From Calothrix sp. NIES-4105 (GTDB lineage Bacteria > Cyanobacteriota > Cyanobacteriia > Cyanobacteriales > Nostocaceae), in NCBI RefSeq assembly GCF_002368415.1, contig NZ_AP018290.1, positions 4,787,614 through 4,851,613 of the forward strand: a stretch of 64,000 bases of DNA, read 5' to 3'. Position 1 is the first letter of the stretch, and every line of letters starts with the position of its first letter. A model generated the notes under the pieces. It saw nothing but the letters and a program-made list of their open reading frames with translations. It was not told the DNA's origin and made no database searches. The position numbers were made by a program, and so were the translations under genes. Shown here in pieces: positions 1 to 8,526 of this stretch.

Positions 1-1
1 A

Positions 2-610
2 AAATCTGCAACTGGATGTTCAATTAGTTGGCGAGCTTCTTCTTTCTCTCAAAAAACTGGGGTAGAAATCCATTCTCGGCAGGGAATGAATAGCTATTTA
101 AAAGCAATTATGGAAGAATTTGAGGAATTTAAAAATATTTCTCTTAAAGGTTCCCGAAGTGCGAGTAAAAGGGAAGCTCTCACATCTCACGAGCTAGAGT
201 ATTTAGTTGATGGGTTAAAAGCTACTTTTAGTATTGAAAATTATTTAGGAGGAGTTTATTACTTAACCCCAGATGAAATATTTCATAACGGAGATACATA
301 TATAATACAAGAATCTAAAAACACTTCCACAGATTCACTACCAAAACTTTCCGATATCCAAGATGGATTATTTAAGTTAATATTATTTTCCAATCTCGAT
401 TCTTTAAACCTTGATGGGCAAGCAGTATCATTTATACCCAAGTTAAAATTAACAGGTAAAAACGTTATTGGCACCATTACATTCCCGGATACCTCAGTAG
501 AGCTAGAATCATTTTTAGCAGCTAATTCAAAAACATTCAAGAAAAGCCAAAAAGAAATAATTAAGAAATTGGCTATAGAAGCAGAACACAATCAAAAACT
601 TAAAATTTAA
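2..610 (+). CDS. Probable restriction endonuclease, C-terminal part (5' end outside window)
   Basis: An internal ATG lies at 86, but the reading frame is open without a stop from base 2, so what is visible (about 202 residues) is the C-terminal part of a longer protein cut by the window edge. I do not recognise a named family. The residues GDTYIIQESKN around 300-330 look like the E-x-K part of a PD-(D/E)XK nuclease core, which is only suggestive. The gene ends 98 bases before a Dam-type adenine methylase on the same strand, the usual layout of a type II restriction-modification pair. Restriction function is therefore inferred mainly from this neighbour. The C-terminus is lysine-rich. Confidence 0.6.
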   Translation, partial: KSATGCSISWRASSFSQKTGVEIHSRQGMNSYLKAIMEEFEEFKNISLKGSRSASKREALTSHELEYLVDGLKATFSIENYLGGVYYLTPDEIFHNGDTYIIQESKNTSTDSLPKLSDIQDGLFKLILFSNLDSLNLDGQAVSFIPKLKLTGKNVIGTITFPDTSVELESFLAANSKTFKKSQKEIIKKLAIEAEHNQKLKI

Positions 611-708
611 ATTACCAGTAATATTACTTTAAATATATAATCACTGCTATATTGTATGATTGTACAATCAAATTTATATTTAAACGTCAGTCTACGAACG
701 CATAAATT

Positions 709-1608
709 ATGTCAAAAAGTATGATAAAAAGTCCATTACGTTACCCAGGAGGTAAATCAAAAGCCATTGACCAAATAACCGAATATATACCAGATAGTTT
801 TTCCGAGTACAGAGAACCCTTTGTAGGAGGCGGTTCTGTATTTATATACCTAAAACAAAAGTTACCTCACCTCAAAATTTGGATTAATGATTTAAATCGC
901 GAACTTTTCCTGTTTTGGAAATTGTCTCAATCTCACCTACCGCAACTTATAGAAGAAATACGTCGCATTAAAGATAAATATACAATTGGCAAACAACTAT
1001 TTGAAGAATTAACCAAAGTAGACACTAACAAATTATCTAATTTTGACAGAGCAGTACGCTTTTTTGTCCTTAATAGAATTACCTTCTCTGGCACCGTCGA
1101 ATCTGGGGGATTCTCCGAGCAAGCTTTCCACAAACGGTTTACTTATTCATCCATAGACCGCTTAGAAAAATTAGAAAACATTTTAACAGCAGATGTAAAA
1201 ATTACTAACCTAGATTACAGCGAACTATTACAAGCAGAGGGTCAAGATATATTTATATTCTTAGACCCACCTTATTTTACAGCGACTAAATCCAAACTTT
1301 ATGGTAAATCTGGAGATTTACATATCTCATTTGAGCATCAAAGGTTTGCAACACTCGTACAAAACTGCCCCCAACGCTGGCTAATAACCTACGATGACTC
1401 ACCCTGTATCAGAGAAAACTTTAAATCTTCTTACCTGAACGAATGGGAATTGCAATATGGAATGAATAACTATAAACAAAATGGCGCCGCCAAAGGTAAA
1501 GAGTTATTCATCACCAATTATGAAATTAAACATAATTCTAACAGTAATGTAAATAGTCACGAAAACCAACAAGCTCCATTACAGCTAGGTTTAGAACTCT
1601 TATTTTAA
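709..1608 (+). CDS. DNA adenine methylase, D12 class (Dam/DpnII-like)
   Basis: The 299-residue protein transfers a methyl group from SAM to adenine N6 in a short DNA site. The N-terminal RYPGGKSKAI (about residues 11-20) and FVGGGSVF are the SAM-binding region of D12-class enzymes. LDPPYF (Asp186-Tyr189) is the catalytic DPPY motif. The length matches the family. ATG at 709 has no clear ribosome binding site, and an ATG four codons later is possible. It follows the putative nuclease gene and probably protects the host from it. The target sequence cannot be read from the protein; many relatives act on GATC. Confidence 0.9.
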   Translation: MSKSMIKSPLRYPGGKSKAIDQITEYIPDSFSEYREPFVGGGSVFIYLKQKLPHLKIWINDLNRELFLFWKLSQSHLPQLIEEIRRIKDKYTIGKQLFEELTKVDTNKLSNFDRAVRFFVLNRITFSGTVESGGFSEQAFHKRFTYSSIDRLEKLENILTADVKITNLDYSELLQAEGQDIFIFLDPPYFTATKSKLYGKSGDLHISFEHQRFATLVQNCPQRWLITYDDSPCIRENFKSSYLNEWELQYGMNNYKQNGAAKGKELFITNYEIKHNSNSNVNSHENQQAPLQLGLELLF

Positions 1609-1627
1609 CCACTAAAAAGTCGCTTTA

Positions 1628-1730
1628 TTGTGGGGTGGGCTTTCTCTTGCCCCGCCCATTTGAAAGGAACGGGCAAGGATGCCCATTCCACAAGACCATT
1701 CCACAAGCCCATTCCACAAGACGGAGAATT
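1628..1730. repeat. Interspersed palindromic repeat, family A (TGGGGTGGGC...GCCCATTCCACAAG)
   Basis: A GC-rich inverted repeat begins TTGTGGGGTGGGC and ends in three copies of the half CCATTCCACAAG. The same element, with changes, recurs at 29081-29147 and 34081-34145. It lies between convergent genes and may act as a bidirectional terminator, which is an inference. Confidence 0.8.
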
Positions 1731-1778
1731 TAATTTTTGGAAGTCCCTTAGTCTAAACTTCAGTTAAAATGAATCAAC

Positions 1779-1807
1779 TATCCGTTACATCCGTTACATC
1801 CGTTGCC
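1779..1807. repeat. Short tandem repeat, family E (ATCCGTTAC)
   Basis: Three tandem copies of ATCCGTTAC/ATCCGTTGC end 4 bases before the DUF2141 stop codon. Related arrays, often with an inverted arm, occur at 32887, 38820, 57183 and 60994. Confidence 0.8.
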
Positions 1808-1811
1808 AAAA

Positions 1812-2279
1812 TTAATCCAGCGAATACTTCATCTTGATATTGATGGTTGTATTTTTGTCGAGTGTAAAGCTAGCATCTTTAAATTTTGGTATACCACTTG
1901 TGACTGATACAGTAGGGTTACGAGAAATACCAAAACCTTCTTTAGGGATACCCAAGAAATCAGTATGAAGTTTTGCGTCTCCATTTTCATCGTCGATTAC
2001 AGCTACAGCATATTTTCCTGGTTTCAAGCCATAAAATTGCTTTTTGACGACATTACCTGTAATTGGAGTGCAACCACTTTGTACTTCTCCTTTATTATCT
2101 AATGGAAATCCCTTTTCGCCCTTGAAGACTCGCAAACAAACGCGACTTTTATGTTGACGTACTCCATTTACTATTACTGTTAGTGTTGGAGTAGAAGTTT
2201 CTAAAGCATTCACAACTGTAGCAATGTTAATGGCTGCTATTGTTACTAGCCCGCACAAGCTCCATTTAATCAAGTTCAT
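1812..2279 (-). CDS. Secreted DUF2141 family protein
   Basis: A 155-residue protein counted from the ATG at 2279. That start is chosen because AAAGGG sits 7 bases upstream and because it begins directly with a signal peptide (MNLIKWS then a hydrophobic run to about residue 25); the frame is also open to an ATG at 2309. The mature part shows the DUF2141 pattern: a beta-rich domain with CLRVF, FYGLKPGKYAVAVIDDENGD and the conserved FGISRNP near the end. DUF2141 proteins are small exported proteins of unknown function. The gene stands alone and is convergent with the methylase. Confidence 0.8.
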   Translation of the reverse strand: MNLIKWSLCGLVTIAAINIATVVNALETSTPTLTVIVNGVRQHKSRVCLRVFKGEKGFPLDNKGEVQSGCTPITGNVVKKQFYGLKPGKYAVAVIDDENGDAKLHTDFLGIPKEGFGISRNPTVSVTSGIPKFKDASFTLDKNTTINIKMKYSLD

Positions 2280-2392
2280 CTTCATTCCCTTTAATATATT
2301 TGTGAGCAAATATCAAAATTAATGGCATTTGATAAATGCTAATTGGGCTGAAAGACTTTTTCTGTTAGATTATTACAATTAGAAGTCAACAA

Positions 2393-4357
2393 CTAAAAAT
2401 ACACATGCTGTTTTTGGTTGTAAAAGGTGTAGAATGACTTCCAATCATTAAGATATATGTAATGCAGCAACTTCCATGTCCCATCTGAGCCAAATTTACT
2501 TAATTGCGTTAACTCTGATGCATATTTGGACATTTTTGCTGATGTTGATTCTGGTAAAACTGCCATACAATACATTGCACACAATAATGATTTTTGCACT
2601 GACTCGATGACTGTATGATTTGTTGATAGTGTTGATAAACCTTTACTGTCTGAGTAATCAGGAATACATAAGCCGTTAAGTGTAACTATAAAATTACTAC
2701 TCGCATGTACAATCAAATCTTCGATTGTTCTGGTTATTTCTTCATCTGTTTCAATCTTAAAACTGCCAATTCTGTCTCCGGGACGATAAAAATGTCCTCT
2801 AGTTCCTTTTTCCATTGCGACTAATGGTACTCCGCAAGCTGCTGCTTCTTCGTGAGTAATGCCATATGTTTCTGTATCTGAAGCGCTGACAAAGAAACCA
2901 TGACGTAAGCGAACAAAGTTATATATGTCGGGTAACAGATGATTTGGAACTAGTCCAGTAACTGTTACGCTATCTCCAAATCTATTTTTGATTTCGGATG
3001 CGGCAAATCCGGCGCCAATAAAGATAAAATGAACTTTATCCTTTATGCCTTTACATTGAAGTAAATGCTCGTAAACATCTATTAAAATCGAAATATTCTT
3101 CTCGTCGCTCAACCGACCAACGTAGATGATACATCTTTTGGAAATTTTTTCAGGGTTGGTAGCAAAATCAATCAATGCATTAGCACCCTCGTTACTAAGC
3201 ATTTCTAACTGACGCGCGATCTGAACTCGTTCGCTAAAAGTATCTACAGATGGTTCATAGACTTTAAACTGTGACAAGTCACATCCCAAAGGTAATTCCC
3301 ATACTGGTGTATTAATATAATATCGAGCTATATCCTCCGGTCGAGAGACAGTTACAGCATCGCAACGGTTGACATAATAAGATATTTGTGATTTGAGAGA
3401 AAATCTTAAAATATTAGCTAAAAGCTTACTTAATCCTACTTTCGGTCCTTTTTCATCTCCTCTGCGAACAAAATCGTATGTTAGCTGTAGTGGTTTGGTT
3501 AGATAGTTAAACCAGTGTCGAGATTTTTTACGATTGCGTCCGGTTAAAGAAAATTCTCTGAGGTTACGCACATAATGATTAATCTTGACTTCTAACTGCT
3601 GGTACTTAGCTTTGAATATAAACTTTAGTAAAGCTTGGACAGCTTTCACTATCGAGTCTTGTATAATTCCCAGCAATTCAAATAACTTGAGCAGCAAAAT
3701 AGCAGATGACCCAGATTGCCAGTAAGTAAAGAATTTTAGTATAAAGGTTAGTAAAGATATTAAAGATGGATGTTGTGTTGAGGTTGCATAAACACCACCT
3801 TTAGCACTTTCATAGATAATTCTCAGTATAGATTTTGTATCGACGATTTTATAAAAGTAGATAACGATACGTTTTAGGTAATCGGCAAAGTAAGTATCAA
3901 CTTCACCCATTACTGTATTAATGAGTTTTACTGGCTTTTTCTGTGATTGCATGATTTTAGCAGCTATATATCCTGCTATATCAGTAACACCAAAAGTATC
4001 AAAGGTATGAATTATATCAGGTTTTTCTTGAATAATTTTTATAATTAAGTTAGGATGAATAGGTATTAAATCAACTAGGAATGGAAAAACACTCGGTGGG
4101 ACTAACGGCAACAGCGCACGGTTACTCAAATAAGGTTTATATTGTTTTACACTAACATTATTAAAAGGATAATATTGCTGTTTCTTTGTACCAAGACAGT
4201 AAACTACTAACTCAATATTTGGGTCATTCGCTGAATGACTAATCCACTCGTTTATTATTTTTTGGGAACCAATAGTACTACCATCTACGGCGCCAGTTCC
4301 AAGAAAATCAGCGCACATTACTACTTTGAGGCTTTTGTTTGAGTTCATAGTCCACAC
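2393..4357 (-). CDS. Glycosyltransferase family 4 with long central insertion, linked to glycolipid genes
   Basis: A 654-residue GT4-type glycosyltransferase. The N-terminal Rossmann domain starts KVVMCADFLGTG. The C-terminal sugar-nucleotide domain begins at IIYVGRLSDEKN (about residue 410) and contains ETYGITHEEAAACG (about residue 500), the E-x7-E-type donor site. Residues of about 160-335 form an extra, basic and partly hydrophobic segment between the two lobes, making the protein about 200 residues longer than a typical GT4. It is last in the minus-strand run hgdB-hgdC-hgdA-GT. In Anabaena the glycosyltransferase HglT adds the sugar to the heterocyst glycolipid aglycone. Context suggests a similar job here, but I cannot tell whether it is the HglT orthologue. 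The start may be Met4. Confidence 0.75.
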   Translation of the reverse strand: MWTMNSNKSLKVVMCADFLGTGAVDGSTIGSQKIINEWISHSANDPNIELVVYCLGTKKQQYYPFNNVSVKQYKPYLSNRALLPLVPPSVFPFLVDLIPIHPNLIIKIIQEKPDIIHTFDTFGVTDIAGYIAAKIMQSQKKPVKLINTVMGEVDTYFADYLKRIVIYFYKIVDTKSILRIIYESAKGGVYATSTQHPSLISLLTFILKFFTYWQSGSSAILLLKLFELLGIIQDSIVKAVQALLKFIFKAKYQQLEVKINHYVRNLREFSLTGRNRKKSRHWFNYLTKPLQLTYDFVRRGDEKGPKVGLSKLLANILRFSLKSQISYYVNRCDAVTVSRPEDIARYYINTPVWELPLGCDLSQFKVYEPSVDTFSERVQIARQLEMLSNEGANALIDFATNPEKISKRCIIYVGRLSDEKNISILIDVYEHLLQCKGIKDKVHFIFIGAGFAASEIKNRFGDSVTVTGLVPNHLLPDIYNFVRLRHGFFVSASDTETYGITHEEAAACGVPLVAMEKGTRGHFYRPGDRIGSFKIETDEEITRTIEDLIVHASSNFIVTLNGLCIPDYSDSKGLSTLSTNHTVIESVQKSLLCAMYCMAVLPESTSAKMSKYASELTQLSKFGSDGTWKLLHYIYLNDWKSFYTFYNQKQHVYF

Positions 4358-4381
4358 TAAAATAATTTTTTTAGATTCCCT

Positions 4382-4414
4382 AGATTCCCGACTTCTTTAA
4401 GAAGTCGGGAATCT
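4382..4414. repeat. Perfect hairpin repeat, family B (GATTCCCGACTTC)
   Basis: AGATTCCCGACTTC is followed by a short loop and its exact complement. Near-identical elements are at 7954-7991 and 57302-57336. It lies between hgdA and the glycosyltransferase gene and could reduce read-through between them. Confidence 0.85.
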
Positions 4415-4429
4415 GATCAGCGCGTAAGC

Positions 4430-5350
4430 TTACTGTTGTTGCAGCCATTGTTTTGTTAGCTGCATTCCTTCGTTGATGTCGATTTTGGGTTGATAATTGA
4501 GAAGATTTTTGGCTTTGGCTATTGAGTAAGCGTAGGGACGACTCATAAAGTCAACTGATTCTGGTAGTATATCTGCTTCTTTGCGGAAGAGTTTTTGCCC
4601 TTGGTGACGCAGTTGCAAAAATAGTTTGATTTCGTCTTTGGGTAATGAGAATGGAGGTGGTTGGTCTACTATTGCAGCAAGACGGGTGAAGTATTCTTTC
4701 CAACTGGTTTCGCTGCCATCGGTGATGTTAAAGATTTCTCCATATGGTTGTTTTTCGATAGCGAGAAAGATTGCTTCGACAAGGTTATCTATATATACAT
4801 GGTTCATGACTCCTTTGCCATCGTTGACGCAAGCAAAAGTGTTTTGACGCATCATGGAAACGGGACGAACTACCCAAGGAATGCTCCCTGGCCCGTAAAC
4901 GTCTCCAGCACGAATGATGACTACTCCTAGTTGAGGTGGTTGATTATATTTAAGAACGGCAAGTTCTGCTTCGATTTTTGTTTGGCAGTAAGGGTTTTTA
5001 TCTGTTCCTAATTTGCCGTCTTCGGTAATGTGGTTTGAGTAGTCAAAGCCGTAGACTAATACGCTAGACATGTGAATTAATGTTTTAACACCAGCTTTAC
5101 TAGCTGCACGCGCGACCTCGACGGCGCCATCAACGTTAACTTTCTGAAAGTCTTTGAGCTTACCTCCTTCTTTGGTCATTTCTGCCGCATGTAAAACTAC
5201 ATCTACTCCAAGGCAGGCTTTTTCTAATTTCTGGGAGTCGTTAATATCACTAAGAAGCAATCCTCGGACTTCCCAACCGCGCGCTTGTGCAAGTTCTGCC
5301 GCACGTTTTCCAATGCATTCATTAATACCAGTGATGAGAATTTTAGTCAT
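4430..5350 (-). CDS. hgdA: NAD-dependent sugar epimerase, HgdA-like
   Basis: A 306-residue extended short-chain dehydrogenase. The N-terminal nucleotide loop is TGINECIG (residues 7-14), where the middle glycine of the TGxxGxxG motif is Glu. The catalytic set is present: Ser95/Ser96 (HMSSVLVYG), Tyr121 and Lys125 (PYCQTK). In Anabaena the gene order hgdB-hgdC-hgdA is known, with HgdA described as a UDP-galactose 4-epimerase needed for correct heterocyst glycolipid composition. The same order and strand here support the assignment. It lies 49 bases downstream of hgdC and probably belongs to the same transcript. The Glu in the loop may weaken NAD binding or be compensated. Confidence 0.75.
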   Translation of the reverse strand: MTKILITGINECIGKRAAELAQARGWEVRGLLLSDINDSQKLEKACLGVDVVLHAAEMTKEGGKLKDFQKVNVDGAVEVARAASKAGVKTLIHMSSVLVYGFDYSNHITEDGKLGTDKNPYCQTKIEAELAVLKYNQPPQLGVVIIRAGDVYGPGSIPWVVRPVSMMRQNTFACVNDGKGVMNHVYIDNLVEAIFLAIEKQPYGEIFNITDGSETSWKEYFTRLAAIVDQPPPFSLPKDEIKLFLQLRHQGQKLFRKEADILPESVDFMSRPYAYSIAKAKNLLNYQPKIDINEGMQLTKQWLQQQ

Positions 5351-5399
5351 AGATTTGAGCTAATTGTTGAACTAATTATTGAACTAATTTCTGAGCTAA

Positions 5400-6575
5400 T
5401 TAAAAGATATCGGCAGGGTCGGCTAGACGAAGTTTGTTGATGGCAAAAATTCCAGAGACTATGCACATAAAAATTGTGGAAACCAATACAATTAGCGCAT
5501 TATGAAAAGTCATCATAATTGGTAGCTTAGTTGTATTCATTGCAAAGTCATACAAGCCTAGCGATAATATGAACCCTGGAAGATAGCCTAGAATTGCTAG
5601 AATTATCGCTTGCTGAAAAACGACTGTTAGCAAATAATTATTCTCATAACCAATTGCTTTTAAAGTTGCGTAGGCGACAAACTGACTAGAAATATTGCTG
5701 TAAAGGATTTGATAGACTATTACCACCCCAACTATTGAACCCATTGTCAGCATAAGGTTTAAAATAAAGCCGATTGGTGTTCTAGCTGCCCAATATTGCT
5801 TTTCGTAGTTATTGAATCCTGCTTTGGTAAAAATTCTCACATCACTAGAAAGGTTTTGACGCAAGTTTTTTGCAACTTTTTCGGGGTCGGCGCCACTTTT
5901 GAGTTGAATAGCACCTAAGTCAATTCTGTCTGATGGACGGCTAGCAAAAATCCTCAAAAAGGTAGAGTCGCTCACAATTAAATTGCCATCAACTCCGAAC
6001 GAGGGACCAATGCTAAATAAGCCACCAACTCGGACTCGATACCCAGTCGAGTCATTGAAAGGAAATACTTCAACTATTTGGTCAGTATTTCCTTGGTTAT
6101 ATCGTTCAGAAATATCGCCAAAGTAAGCGCGCGAGTCGCGGTCAAAGAGTATCACATCAGGAATTTTTAACTTATCTATATTACCTTCAACTTCTGGAAG
6201 ATCAATTACGGATTTTCCTGGCTCTACTCCAATTACATATATAGGGTATTTTTCCCCAGTATCTGGATTTTTAAATTTGGCAAATTCCAAATACATAGGA
6301 CTTACTGATTCGACATTATCAAATCCTAATGCCTGATACAAACGCGCGCGGGGAAAACTTTGATTTGATGTTAGAGCTTTATACTGCGCGCTAACTAGAA
6401 ATAAATCACCATGTAAGCGTTGATGAACTGCTGTAGCACTGGAATAAAGTCCGTCTTGAAAGCCGAGTTGTATAAACATCAACAGCACAATAAATGCCAT
6501 ACCCGCAACGGCTACAATGAAACGTCCTTTTTGCTGCATTAATTGAAGCCATGCAAGGGGTGTTTTAAAAACCAT
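5400..6575 (-). CDS. hgdC: DevC/HgdC-type ABC exporter permease (FtsX-like)
   Basis: A 391-residue permease. There is one membrane segment near residues 18-38, a long periplasmic domain (about 40-260) and three membrane segments at the C-terminus, ending LRLADPADIF. This is the MacB/FtsX topology of DevC proteins. DevBC(A) and HgdBC export heterocyst glycolipids with TolC (HgdD) in Anabaena. The gene follows hgdB by 18 bases, so the two are co-transcribed. No ATPase (DevA) gene is adjacent; the ATPase must be encoded elsewhere. The family is clear. The choice of HgdC over other DevC paralogues rests on the neighbouring epimerase and hgl genes. Confidence 0.8.
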   Translation of the reverse strand: MVFKTPLAWLQLMQQKGRFIVAVAGMAFIVLLMFIQLGFQDGLYSSATAVHQRLHGDLFLVSAQYKALTSNQSFPRARLYQALGFDNVESVSPMYLEFAKFKNPDTGEKYPIYVIGVEPGKSVIDLPEVEGNIDKLKIPDVILFDRDSRAYFGDISERYNQGNTDQIVEVFPFNDSTGYRVRVGGLFSIGPSFGVDGNLIVSDSTFLRIFASRPSDRIDLGAIQLKSGADPEKVAKNLRQNLSSDVRIFTKAGFNNYEKQYWAARTPIGFILNLMLTMGSIVGVVIVYQILYSNISSQFVAYATLKAIGYENNYLLTVVFQQAIILAILGYLPGFILSLGLYDFAMNTTKLPIMMTFHNALIVLVSTIFMCIVSGIFAINKLRLADPADIF

Positions 6576-6593
6576 TTTGGATTTTAGAGAAGG

Positions 6594-7790
6594 TTAGATA
6601 TGAATGGCTACATCAACTTGTAGGTTTGTTAAAGAAGCAACACGCTGGCTATCGGCAGGATTATTGATACGAATTTTGACTTGGATAACTCTGCGGTCGG
6701 TATCCGCAGAAGGGTTAACACTAAGAATACTTTGACGCTCGACTTGCAGACCAATATCGCTGACAGTACCTTCAATTTTGCTGCTAAATGCAGTACTCGT
6801 AATTGTGGCTTTTTGTCCTATTTGAACTTTTTCGATATCGGTTTGATATACTTCTGCTGCTACGTACATCTGTGATGTAGTACCAATTTCGACAATTCCA
6901 TCACTACCGATAACTTCGCCTGTTTTGGCATGAATTTTTAAAACTTTGGCATTGATCGGAGATCTGATATAAGTCAGTTCGTGTTCTGCTTTAGACTGAC
7001 TCACCCCACTTAAGGCACTTTTGACTTCTGCTTCTGCGAGTTGAATATCAACTGGACGCACTTCGTTGAGACTTGCTAATTTAGCTTGTGCTTCCTTTAT
7101 TTGGTCTTGCAGTGTACTTGTTGTACGATTTAGTCCTGCTTCAGCTTCGCGAATTTGTTGTTGAACGGTTTGATACTGCAATCTTTTATCATCTGCTAAC
7201 GACGCAGAAACTGCACCTTGTTGATATAGCTGTTGATACCGATTATTTTCGGTACGCGCGTTATTTAACTGTGCTTGTAACCGCGCGATAGTAGCTTGAG
7301 TTGTGGCAATTTCACCTCTCGCACTAGCTCGTAAACTTGAAATCGTTGCTTTTTGGGCAGCTATGTCACTAGTCTTTGCCCCTGCTTTAGCTTGCATCAG
7401 TTTTGCGCGCGCAACTTGGACTTTATCTAATGCTTGTTGAAGTGCAGCATTGGTTCTGGCGAATCCTTCAAGCCATGCAACAACTTGTCCTGCACGAACG
7501 GTATCAGCTTCTTGCACAAGAATTCTCTCAACTCTGACTCCACTCAATGAACTCGGCGCCGACAACTTTCTGACTTCTCCAAGTGGTTCAATACGTCCCA
7601 AAGCCGTAACAGCAACTCTCGCTCTCGCAGTTTTAACAGGTCTAGCCGCCTGCTTCTCACTTTGTGCTGAATACTGCATAACTGCAAAAAATGATACTAA
7701 TGCCGCTGTTATTCCAATAGAAACAGCTAGAATTATCGGAGCGCGAAAACGAGACTTCGTGTAAAACTGGCTGTCATTATCTACAGTCAT
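6594..7790 (-). CDS. hgdB: DevB/HgdB-type membrane fusion protein (HlyD family)
   Basis: A 398-residue periplasmic adaptor. There is one N-terminal membrane anchor (about residues 18-37), a first half of the lipoyl/barrel domain (VAVTALGRIEPLGEVRKLSA), a long alpha-hairpin coiled coil of about residues 110-250 rich in Ala, Gln and Lys, and the returning barrel (HELTYIRSPINAKVLKI...GEVIG). This matches DevB adaptors that link an inner-membrane ABC transporter to TolC. It is first in the run hgdB-hgdC-hgdA-GT and is transcribed away from the ParB-like gene and the hgl operon. Confidence 0.8.
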   Translation of the reverse strand: MTVDNDSQFYTKSRFRAPIILAVSIGITAALVSFFAVMQYSAQSEKQAARPVKTARARVAVTALGRIEPLGEVRKLSAPSSLSGVRVERILVQEADTVRAGQVVAWLEGFARTNAALQQALDKVQVARAKLMQAKAGAKTSDIAAQKATISSLRASARGEIATTQATIARLQAQLNNARTENNRYQQLYQQGAVSASLADDKRLQYQTVQQQIREAEAGLNRTTSTLQDQIKEAQAKLASLNEVRPVDIQLAEAEVKSALSGVSQSKAEHELTYIRSPINAKVLKIHAKTGEVIGSDGIVEIGTTSQMYVAAEVYQTDIEKVQIGQKATITSTAFSSKIEGTVSDIGLQVERQSILSVNPSADTDRRVIQVKIRINNPADSQRVASLTNLQVDVAIHI

Positions 7791-8526
7791 ATTTAGATTC
7801 CAGTAAAGTACGCAAAGAATTAGCCCCAGTGGCTATTGTGTATAATTAGATAAAATCTCATTTCCAAAGCTTGGCGTTATAAATGACTACAAATGTAGAG
7901 GCATGTAGTCAATTAGCTTAAATATTACACTTGCGGGTAGGTCAGATTCCCTCAGATTCCCGACTTCTTTTCTTTAAGAAGTCGGGAATCTTATTGAAGC
8001 GTTGGTAGTAATAGCTTAGGATGACTAAATTCAAATATTGCAAAAAACTTGATAATTGTCAAGTAAATGTAAAGTAGATATTGTTTGTATAAAGAAATCA
8101 TGAATTACATGATTGTTAAAAGCTAGTACTTTATGAGATAATCAGCAAATCATGGCAGATAGTTGATTAACTACCTTTAAGTTCACTTTATTCCCCATTT
8201 TCTGGATAAAGCGTTACGTACATTACAGAATTTCTGCTGCGATTCCAAATATTTCTGATAAAAGGTAGTCATCTGATACTGCAATTAAAGTCATTTAACC
8301 AGCTAGTAACTGTACAGTAAGTTATTAAGCGTTCATATACTCTATAAAGCAGGGAACAAGACACTATATTAAAAGTGTTGCTCTCTGATGTTAGCCATGT
8401 TCATTTACATTAAATAAAACATGCCAATCAGAATTTTTACAAAATTTCGTGTTCATAGTACATCGAGAATATATTGGGTATATTATATTCTTAGTAATTT
8501 GACTGGGCACTAGGAGAGAAATAATT
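7791..8526. other. Intergenic region with divergent promoters and hairpin repeat
   Basis: A 736-base gene-free stretch between hgdB (minus) and the ParB-like gene (plus). It must hold both promoters. The only clear structure is a family B hairpin at 7954-7991 with a longer loop than the copy at 4382. GGAG about 10 bases before 8527 is the ribosome binding site of the ParB-like gene. I saw no convincing NtcA site. Confidence 0.6.

Noticed and set aside
7791-8526. NtcA-type sites (GTA-N8-TAC) before hgdB
   Set aside because: Only a one-mismatch site (GTT-N8-TAC) was seen near 8213; this occurs often by chance.
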